A DNA stretch of 7,559 nucleotides. It comes from CADAWZ01 sp045114665 (GTDB lineage Bacteria; Vulcanimicrobiota; CADAWZ01). The first letter of the stretch is position 1. Every line of letters starts with the position of its first letter. A program made the translations under genes and the position numbers. The stretch is from the NCBI GenBank assembly GCA_045114665.1, contig JBGUKW010000168.1, forward strand, positions 1 to 7,559. Reading direction: 5' to 3'. Under the pieces are notes generated by a model that was given only the letters and a program-made list of their open reading frames with translations, had not been told where the DNA came from and ran no database searches. Shown piece after piece: positions 1 through 7,000 of the stretch.

Positions 1-87
1 GAGAGAACTCATAAGACCTCTAATTTAAAATGGAGGCAAGGTTCGTTAATATCCCAGAATCCCCTAAATTTATGGGGAGTATGTCAA
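1..87 (+). mobile_element. Right end of an IS200/IS605-family (IS608-like) insertion sequence, partial
   Basis: Seen: a hairpin with CCCC (61-64) paired to GGGG (74-77), an inner TAA/TTA pairing and one unpaired T at 73. GAAT (57-60) lies directly 5' of it, and the sequence AGTATGTCAA (78-87) follows. Known for IS608: the Y1 transposase TnpA binds a subterminal hairpin with an extrahelical T; GAAT is the right guide tetramer and TCAA the right cleavage tetramer. All of these are present at matching positions. Beyond 87 the sequence is pilin-gene coding sequence, so 87 is taken as the element's end. The body (tnpB, possibly tnpA) lies outside the window. No frame in 1-60 could be recognised as the TnpB C terminus; one frame stops at 26-28. 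Strand is given for the right end reading outward. Confidence 0.75.
61..77 (+). repeat. Terminal imperfect hairpin of the IS605-type right end
   Basis: A four-base CCCC/GGGG stem encloses TAA/TTA with a two-base AT turn and an unpaired T at 73. Two ten-base blocks of this element, CTAAATTTAT (64-73) and AGTATGTCAA (78-87), recur exactly in the spacer around 4016-4042. Confidence 0.7.
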
Positions 88-229
88 AAATAAACCTGGA
101 ACAATTAAAATTAAAAATTGTAAAGATTTTTCTGTTGTATATGATTCAACAGACCTTGCTAGTTTTGTACATAAATATTCTTCTAATAAGCCAATAAATT
201 TATCAACTATATATTGTAACAAACTATGA
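88..229 (+). pseudogene. 3' fragment of a large PilX-like pilin gene, cut by the insertion sequence
   Basis: The frame from 89 to the TGA at 227-229 encodes 46 residues that align with the last 47 residues of the 951-aa protein at 1101-3956. By hand count 34 of 46 are identical, including the blocks IKNCKDF and VVYDSTDLA and the ending NKL. No start codon or ribosome binding site precedes it. The same frame meets TAA at 65-67 inside the insertion sequence, so this is not a gene start but the tail of a gene broken at 87/88. The remainder should lie on the other side of the element. Its stop overlaps the next start (ATGA, 226-229), so the intact ancestor was probably translationally coupled to the PilW-like gene behind it. 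Excision of the element could in principle restore the gene. Confidence 0.85.
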
Positions 230-1062
230 AAGTGAAAATAAATAAAATTTACATCAAAAAAGGAATTACACTTTTTGAAACATTGATTTCTACTATAGTT
301 TTTGGTATTATAATGATATTGATGTTTCAAATGTCTTCTTCATTTTTTAAACTTTTTAATACATCTGAATCACAACAAGCTGTAAATTCAAAATTTATCA
401 CAGCATATAATCAAATGCAGAGAGAATTTATGGTAACAGATGCAAAAATTTTATACACATACAAATATAAATTTGAAAGTGGTTATAAAAATATAAAAAA
501 TAGATGGATTGTTTTTCCTGTACCAACAAATAAAAGTGGACAATTTCAAGGCGAAGGCAATTCATTTAATTGGAAAAGAATATTTATATATTATTTAATT
601 TGTACAAATTCAGAATGTACAGAATGCAACAAGACATTTTTAAAACCAGAAGAACCATATAAACATTGTTCTGATAAACAATTAATCAGATTGATATATG
701 ATTACAATGGTTCAAATGACAGAAATTTTTTTGCTTCTGCATTATATACATTTTGCGATGATATAACATCTTACATATTAAGCTATGATAGTATATTTCC
801 AAATAATAAAATATATAAAATAGTAAATTACAATCAAGAAAAAAATATTTTCAAATTTGCAGAAAAGAAAATCATAGCAACTGATATTTTTGATTTAAAT
901 ATTAAACAAGACAAAAAACATGTTACTATTTTAATAACATCTCTAAAAAAAGAAGAAATAAAAAAAGAAATTACTTATGAAACAACAGATTTTACAAAAG
1001 AAGAAAATTCAAAATATATAAATAAATTTGAATTTACTATAAATACAAGAAATAGTGATTAA
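226..1062 (+). CDS. PilW/GspJ-like minor prepilin (type IV pilus or pseudopilus), 278 aa
   Basis: Residues 1-13 are a basic leader ending in Lys-Lys-Gly. The prepilin peptidase site is Gly13|Ile14, followed by TLFE, so Glu is at mature position +5. A hydrophobic helix spans about residues 19-36. This is the class III (type IV prepilin) signal, processed and N-methylated by PilD and inserted in the inner membrane before assembly. The length and the place next to PilX-like genes suggest PilW/GspJ; the C-terminal domain itself was not recognised. It contains a cysteine cluster, Cys126-x4-Cys131-x2-Cys134, then His147-Cys148, plus Cys177, which could form disulfides or bind a metal. The ATG overlaps the stop of the upstream pilin fragment and has no visible Shine-Dalgarno sequence, suggesting coupling; GTG at 232 is an alternative. 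The N terminus nearly repeats that of the partial gene at 7435. Confidence 0.88.
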   Translation: MKVKINKIYIKKGITLFETLISTIVFGIIMILMFQMSSSFFKLFNTSESQQAVNSKFITAYNQMQREFMVTDAKILYTYKYKFESGYKNIKNRWIVFPVPTNKSGQFQGEGNSFNWKRIFIYYLICTNSECTECNKTFLKPEEPYKHCSDKQLIRLIYDYNGSNDRNFFASALYTFCDDITSYILSYDSIFPNNKIYKIVNYNQEKNIFKFAEKKIIATDIFDLNIKQDKKHVTILITSLKKEEIKKEITYETTDFTKEENSKYINKFEFTINTRNSD

Positions 1063-1086
1063 GATTTGTGAATAATAACAATATTT

Positions 1087-1091
1087 AAAGG
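1087..1091 (+). promoter_or_regulatory. Ribosome binding site for the 951-aa PilX-like gene
   Basis: AAAGG ends nine bases before the ATG at 1101. It sits in the 38-base gap after the PilW-like gene and supports that start. No convincing -35/-10 pair is visible in the gap, so read-through from upstream is likely. Confidence 0.6.
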
Positions 1092-1100
1092 TAAATTATC

Positions 1101-3956
1101 ATGATAAAAAAGAAAAAAGGTGTATTTTTAATTTATGTACTATTTACAGCAATATTGATAACTATCTTTTTATTAACAGCAGTAAAAAATATGCACAATA
1201 GCTATTTTATCACAAATAAATTTACTGGTGAAAATAAAGCATATTGGGCTGCAGAAGCTGGACTTCAATATTGTGAATACAAGCTAAAAAACGATTTAAC
1301 TTGGCCTTTTTTAGATAAAAATGGTTTAGGTAATAATACACCTGGTACAGAACAATTCGGAAAATTTAAAGTAACCTCTTCTTTTGAAAATAATAATAAA
1401 GGATATTACATACATGGCATATCCGAAACAGATGAAGAAGAATTTTTCATTTACTTTTCCAAAAAAGAATCAAACACTGATATTGATTTAGTTCCAAGTT
1501 CTTTTCCTTCAGAATCAAAAAATTTATCATATTGTTCCTATAATTCAATAAATGAAGAAAATTTACTTAATTTTACAAAAAGCAATAAAATAGAATATTC
1601 TGATGTTGAATATACTGTAAGTAAATCTCCTTTATATAAAGCAATAATAATAACACCTGGTATATATATAATATCTGACGGAAGATGTAGAAACTATAGG
1701 ACAGCCATTGAAAAAATGTTTATAGCAGACTATGGAAATACTTATGGTGGTGGAGTATATGCTGGTGGAGAAATAAATATAGGATTGATAAATCAAAACA
1801 ATAGATTTAAAGTAAATCAAGTTTCAAATTCAAGACCAAAAGTCTATTGCAAAAAAAATGTAACAATAAATAGAAATAGCGACTGGACTAATATGCCATT
1901 TTTTGAAACAATAACAAACAATAAATTAGAATTTCCTTTTCCATGTAATATTGCGGATGGAACTCTATATCTAAACAATAAATTTGATATACATCAACAA
2001 ATTCACAATAGTAAATATCACACTATAACAACTATATCAAATAATGGCAATAAAAATAAAGAAAATAATAGTTTTAAACAAAAATATGGAATACATATAG
2101 AAGACTATAAAGATTCAGATGACAGACTCTTTCCACAAGTGAGTTGGAATGATGTAGAAGCAATAAAAAAACACGAAGAAGATTCATTGACAACCGATGG
2201 GAAAAAAGCACTCAAAAATATTCCAAGTGGAAGTTATGTTGCCATATTTAATGATGATGAAGGTCAAAGAAAATATGAACTAGTCCATATTCCATATGAT
2301 CTTTTAAACGAAAACGGAGAATTAGACAAAAAAGGGTTAGAAGTATTGGAAAATATAAAAACAAGATTTGAAACTAACATAAGGAAAGTTAAAGAAAATA
2401 GAGACAATTATTATAAGGATAGAAAAGGTAATGTATATTTAACTGATAAAGCAAAAGAAGAAATAAATGAATACGAAGCTATATTAAAAAAAATGGAGAC
2501 AAGAACTGGACTTATAGAAGTTTTTGCTTCAAAAGTTGGTGGTTCAGTAATACAACCTTCTTCTGAAACAAATGAATTGAGTAAAATATTTTCAATAAAT
2601 ACTGTTGATATAGTAAATATTACAGATATCAAAAAGAAAGATCCTAAAGCAATGATAAGAGATGATGAATCAACAAATGTTGAAGAAATAGATGATAAAA
2701 AACTAAAAATCAGCTATGAAATCAAAAAAACTCCTGTAATAACATTAAAAAAATCAGCTTCAACAGATGGAAATTTTAATTTATTGACACTAAAAATTAA
2801 CAATACAGACAATGGTTTTACTTGCGAAGCAATAACAAATACTTCAACAGATTTGGTTATGAGTGAAAAAATAACAGGATTTAACGAATCCTATGTTCTT
2901 GCCAATAACAATATTTCTAATGAGGACAAAGGAGTATATGACAATCTAATAGCAGGTGATTCAATAAATTTATATTCAAATGGAAATGTTATCATAAATG
3001 GAAAATTGTCAGGAAAAGGTCAAATTTTTTCAAAAAAAAGTTTGTCTTTTAAAGCAGGTACGGCATTAAATAATAATGAATATAGAGAAGAAGATAAAGA
3101 AAAAAGCACATGGAAAACCAAATATTATACTGAAAAAGAAAATGTTGGTGAAATAAGCAAAATCGCAGCCTATTCAAGAGCTTCAATAACTATGTCCCCT
3201 CCTGAAGGAGAAAAAGAAGAAAACTTAAATGAACTTCACAATAAAATTAAAAACTTGTTGACAGGAAAAGATTCTACAGGCGAAAAAACAATAAAAGAAA
3301 ACGGTATTTCTGGTACTACAATAAAAGAAATATTGAATAATATTTTATACACCAATGTAAGTGTAAATGAAAAAGATTTAACAAGAGTAGCTTCAAAAAT
3401 AGTTATATCACATGTTGATCCAAAAAATTATGCAGCAACCGAAGTATCATTAACTTCAGAAATAGTAATGAATGACTTAAAAGAAGAAATTCCTTTGTTG
3501 ACATTGATGAGAAAATATTATGGTTTTGAAGACAGAGAAGCAAGAGATTATATTGAGGAAATAATACAAGAAAACTATAATTATGATGAAGAAAAAAATC
3601 TATTTAAAATGCCAAAAAAATATGATGATATTGTGATTATGTCTTCAAGAAGTTCTTCAAGTTTTAGTGGCTTGATATATGCCTGTGGTGGTTTTAAATG
3701 TGATGCAAAAAACAATAATATTGTTATAAATGGAACTATTGTTTCGTATGGTGCAGATCCATCATCTTATTCTCCTGGAACTGGAGGAGGATTAAAAGAA
3801 GACGATTTAACAAATATAGGGCCTGGAAATATCGAAATTAAAAATTGCAAAGATTTCACTGTTGTATATGATTCTACAGATCTTGCAACATTTGTTCATA
3901 AAAATTCTTCAAAATTGCCCGTTCATTTATCAAATATATATTCTAACAAATTGTGA
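1101..3956 (+). CDS. Giant PilX-like minor pilin, probable pilus-tip adhesin-like subunit, 951 aa
   Basis: Residues 1-7 are a short lysine-rich leader ending in Gly7, followed by a hydrophobic helix (about 8-28). The segment AYWAAEAGLQ (47-56) is the hallmark of the PilX N-terminal domain. Mature position +5 is Tyr12 rather than Glu, as in PilX/GspK-type subunits that cap the pilus. Classical PilX is about 170-200 aa; the remaining roughly 750 residues here are an extra exported region. Seen in it: a block with PGIYIISDGRC and YGGGVYAGGEI (186-224); a Lys/Glu-rich, probably helical stretch (about 405-465); Gly/Asn-rich short-strand repeats at about 617-654 and 854-885 (LYSNGNVIINGKLSG; GLIYACGGFKC) that read like a parallel beta-helix; and MRKYYGF (803-809). 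Cysteines at 58, 145, 196, 250, 282, 862, 867 and 916 have counterparts in the paralogue at 4082. Adhesion is inferred, not shown. Confidence 0.85.
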   Translation: MIKKKKGVFLIYVLFTAILITIFLLTAVKNMHNSYFITNKFTGENKAYWAAEAGLQYCEYKLKNDLTWPFLDKNGLGNNTPGTEQFGKFKVTSSFENNNKGYYIHGISETDEEEFFIYFSKKESNTDIDLVPSSFPSESKNLSYCSYNSINEENLLNFTKSNKIEYSDVEYTVSKSPLYKAIIITPGIYIISDGRCRNYRTAIEKMFIADYGNTYGGGVYAGGEINIGLINQNNRFKVNQVSNSRPKVYCKKNVTINRNSDWTNMPFFETITNNKLEFPFPCNIADGTLYLNNKFDIHQQIHNSKYHTITTISNNGNKNKENNSFKQKYGIHIEDYKDSDDRLFPQVSWNDVEAIKKHEEDSLTTDGKKALKNIPSGSYVAIFNDDEGQRKYELVHIPYDLLNENGELDKKGLEVLENIKTRFETNIRKVKENRDNYYKDRKGNVYLTDKAKEEINEYEAILKKMETRTGLIEVFASKVGGSVIQPSSETNELSKIFSINTVDIVNITDIKKKDPKAMIRDDESTNVEEIDDKKLKISYEIKKTPVITLKKSASTDGNFNLLTLKINNTDNGFTCEAITNTSTDLVMSEKITGFNESYVLANNNISNEDKGVYDNLIAGDSINLYSNGNVIINGKLSGKGQIFSKKSLSFKAGTALNNNEYREEDKEKSTWKTKYYTEKENVGEISKIAAYSRASITMSPPEGEKEENLNELHNKIKNLLTGKDSTGEKTIKENGISGTTIKEILNNILYTNVSVNEKDLTRVASKIVISHVDPKNYAATEVSLTSEIVMNDLKEEIPLLTLMRKYYGFEDREARDYIEEIIQENYNYDEEKNLFKMPKKYDDIVIMSSRSSSSFSGLIYACGGFKCDAKNNNIVINGTIVSYGADPSSYSPGTGGGLKEDDLTNIGPGNIEIKNCKDFTVVYDSTDLATFVHKNSSKLPVHLSNIYSNKL

Positions 3957-3983
3957 ATATTATTTATGAAAAAAAAATTCGCT

Positions 3984-4061
3984 TCTAACTTTTACCGAAA
4001 AGCACTGTAACCCATCTAAATTTATTATGGGAAGTATGTCAAGGTGAATCCAAAAGTTAGA
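3984..4061. repeat. 10-bp perfect inverted repeat enclosing the IS-like element
   Basis: TCTAACTTTT (3984-3993) is the exact reverse complement of AAAAGTTAGA (4052-4061). They are 58 bases apart, with the IS605-like end between them. Without the 47 bases at 3996-4042 the loop would shrink to 11 bases, giving a compact hairpin in front of the 1107-aa gene. Read on the minus strand, the repeat is followed closely by T9, but no minus-strand gene is seen to end here. Confidence 0.7.
3996..4042 (+). mobile_element. Solo or minimal IS200/IS605-type right-end remnant
   Basis: CCCAT (4011-4015) pairs with ATGGG (4027-4031) around the block CTAAATTTAT, then AGTATGTCAA ends at 4042. Both ten-base blocks are identical to those in the IS end at 61-87. 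TTAC (3992-3995), the left target tetramer of IS608-type elements, sits 47 bases before the end, and AAAG (3999-4002), the IS608 left guide tetramer, lies just inside. The right guide GAAT is not conserved (the bases before the hairpin read GTAA), and there is no left hairpin, so this looks like an internally deleted or decayed copy. The left boundary is inferred from TTAC only. Confidence 0.55.
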
Positions 4062-4070
4062 GTGAAAAAT

Positions 4071-4074
4071 GGAG
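4071..4074 (+). promoter_or_regulatory. Ribosome binding site for the 1107-aa PilX-like gene
   Basis: GGAG lies seven bases before the ATG at 4082 and fixes this start, which also gives a leader of the same length (7 residues) as the paralogue. Confidence 0.7.
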
Positions 4075-4081
4075 ATACATT

Positions 4082-7000
4082 ATGATAAATAAGAAAAAAG
4101 GGGGCTTTTTGGTATATGTTCTATTTACAGCAGTACTGATAAGCGTTTTCTTAATAACCGCAGTATCTGACATGCACAATAGTTTCTTTATTACCAAAAA
4201 ATTTAATGGAGACAATAAAGCATATTGGGCGGCAGAAGCTGGCATTCAATATTGCGAATACAAATTAAAATCAGATTTAGGCTGGCCTTTTTTTACAGCC
4301 TCAAAAACGAGTATAACAAGCACAGGGACAGAAAAATTTGGAAAATTTAAAGTAACTTCTGCCTTAAAAGACAATGGAAATGGTTATTATGTCCATGGAA
4401 CCTGTGAAGAAGAGGCAGAAGAATTTTGTGTATATTTTTCGAAAAATCTTCAAAAAACAACATTAAATGGAGAAGAGGTAAATAATATTGTCCCAAATGA
4501 ATTTCCTTCTGAGCCTTCAAACTTATCATATTGTTCATATACATCAATTAAAGAGACAGATGAAAGCAATAACACTGATGATGAATTTAAAGATGTTATT
4601 TATTCAAAATTAAATTTCATTGTCAGTAAAGAGCCTACTACATATAGGGCAATTATAACATCTCCTGGAATATATATAGTTTCTGACGGAAGATGTGGAA
4701 TGTATAGAAGTGTTGTTGAAAAAATGTTGATAGCAGACTACAACAATAAATGTGGTGGAGGATTATATGCAGGTGGAGATGTCAAAATAAATCTCTCAGG
4801 AAATAATTCTAATTTTAGAGTTTCCCAAACATCTAATTCTAAACCTGAAATTTATTGCAAAAAAGATATGGAATTATTTAGAAAATATTTTAAAAATGGA
4901 GCAACAAATCTAACAAAATATGCTTTTCCCTGTTCTATTGTAAATGGAACAATATATTTTGGAGAAAATTTTGACATAAATGATCAAATTCTAAATTATA
5001 GCAAAAACATAAAATCAACCGATATAAATGGACAAGATAAATTCTTAAAAGAAAATGGAGTAAATCTTGATCAATATACAAATGCAACAGACGGACAGTT
5101 TCCAAAATTGACTTGGGAAAATATAGAAAAGCTAAAAGACAAACAAGAAGACATTACAACAATAAAAAGTGGAACTTATGTAGCGATATATGAAAGCTCT
5201 CTAAAAAGCTATTCTCTATTTAGATTGGGCAAAAGCTACATGGACAGAAATGGAAATTTTGATGAAAAAGAATTTGAAATCGATATGGAAATAGCTCGAA
5301 ATGGAGCATTAAAAGATTTTTATAACTTCTTCTATGTGGCAAGTGGAACAGGAAAAGACGAGGGGCAAAAAGACAATGGCAAAAAAGACAATGGCAAAAA
5401 AGATGATGGCAAAAAAGATGACGGTGTAGATGCAGTTAGTGTTCCTCACTCCTCTACCTCTAAACCTGACTCAGGCAAAGATAATGATAAACCAGGCTCA
5501 CATACTGATAAAGTTAGGGATCACATACTATATATAAAAATAGATGACAATATAAGTCCATTGATTGCAATAGTAAATGACAATAATTTTAAAAATATAA
5601 AATACAGTGGTTTTGACATATCTAATTTTGGCTATTTTGATTTGAATAATTTGAACATAGGCGATTTCGGTTCAAATAATTTTCCAAGCATCGGTGTTTC
5701 AGGCTCAAGCACAGGCGGAGGAGGCTATAAAACAGATGGCAACGGAACTAATCCAGGTGAAATTGTAGCTCCTATAGGAGCTGTAACTGGTTTACCTAAG
5801 CCTCCCAATAACGGTGGTAGTACAAATGGCGGAAAAAACAGTGGTGGAAAAACGGGTGGAACACCTGGAGGTGGAACCCAGCAATTAAATAGCTCAACAG
5901 AAAGAGCTATTTTAAACCAATTGGTTAACAACACTGATGGAGAATTTATTTGCTCAAATTACGAAAAAAACGAAATATTTTCAATAGGTACGGTAAAACT
6001 ATTATCAGAAGAGGCTATTAATCAAAAATTAAATATCAAAAGAACAAAAAATGATGAAGATGAAGACAAAAAAGATGAAGAACAAGCAGAAGGTGCTAAT
6101 ATAGACTATGAAGGTAGTACATATACCCCTATAATAGGTCTTCACAAATCGGTAAAATTAGAACCTATTGAAGTTGTAACAAAAAATGGTAAAAAAACAC
6201 AAGAATTTTTCAATTTAATAACTTTAGTGGCAGAACGAGATGAAGAAGAACATGAAGATGAAATTAGAGATGAAACTACAGGTGAAGTAACAGGACATAC
6301 AACTTCAAAAGAATTAAAAAATATAAAACTTCATCTATCAACAAATACCTCTACAGATTTAGTATTTGCGAAAAAAAATGACGGTGTTTCTGAAAGAAAA
6401 ACACTTATGCAAAGTAATGATAATTCAGAAGCAACAACAAAAAGTATAGTTTCTAATGATGACAGTGTAATGCTATATACAGATGGTTTTATATCCATAA
6501 ATGGAAAATTATCTGGAACAGGTCAAATATTGGCTAATGGCAGTGTCTATTTTAGAGCAGGAACTCAATTAAATGCAAATACAAAAGTTTCAGGATTGAC
6601 CTCTGAGAGTAGCAAAGTAGGTATATACTCACATGGTGTTATAAAAATGGATGTAGCAGATGTAAATGGAACTTGTTCAGAGTTAAATAAAGAAATAAAA
6701 AATCTGTTAAAGGGAGAATCTGCAGACAATTACAACAAAATAGCTAATAAGATACTTGAAACTCCAATAACAGTTAAGAAAAAATCAGGAATAGACACTA
6801 TAAACTTCACAATATCAATAAATAACAAAGAAAATTTTGAATTATTGAAAGAAGCATATATTAGAGTTGCAGAAGACATAGAGGTAAGCGAAGGTACACT
6901 TTCTTTAAAACAATTTATGAGAAAATATTACGGTTTCAGTGAAAGAGAATCGAGAGATTATTTAGAAGAAATCGTTAAAACTAATGCTACATATGCAAAT

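Larger units (their letters stand above)
1..107 (+). ncRNA. Probable 3' part of a TnpB omega-RNA (scaffold plus guide)
   Basis: In IS200/IS605 elements the right end is transcribed as the guide RNA (omega-RNA) of the nuclease TnpB, with the guide formed by roughly 16-20 bases of flanking DNA beyond the element. Seen here: a 6-bp hairpin, CCTCTA (17-22) with TGGAGG (31-36, including a G-T wobble) and an 8-base loop, then the terminal hairpin at 61-77. The guide would be bases 88 to about 103-107, which lie in the interrupted pilin gene. The 5' part of the RNA is outside the window, and whether tnpB is intact is unknown, so function is inferred from position and structure only. Confidence 0.45.
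3957..4081 (+). other. Spacer between the two giant pilin genes
   Basis: These 125 bases hold an A9 run (3969-3977), a perfect 10-bp inverted repeat, an IS605-type solo right end and the ribosome binding site of the next gene. No T-run follows the repeat on the + strand, so it is not a standard intrinsic terminator for the upstream gene. I see no convincing promoter. Confidence 0.6.

Noticed and set aside
1..93. Open frame running from base 1 through the insertion sequence end to TAA at 91-93
   Set aside because: It crosses the hairpin and the element boundary, and its residues match no pilin or transposase motif that I recognise; better explained as non-coding guide-RNA sequence.
70..330. 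Minus-strand open frame of 86 codons across the pilin tail and the PilW-like start
   Set aside because: It lies opposite two well-supported coding regions and its product has no recognisable features.
3969..4061. Intrinsic terminator after the 951-aa gene
   Set aside because: The inverted repeat is not followed by a T-run on the + strand; the T-run exists only when read on the minus strand, where no gene ends.
5366..5425. CRISPR-like short repeat
   Set aside because: Units are contiguous, in-frame and have no spacers; this is a coding tandem repeat.
5725..5934. Proline-rich minus-strand open frame of 69 codons
   Set aside because: It is the complement of the Gly-rich tract of the 1107-aa pilin; no ribosome binding site and composition fully explained by the opposite strand.
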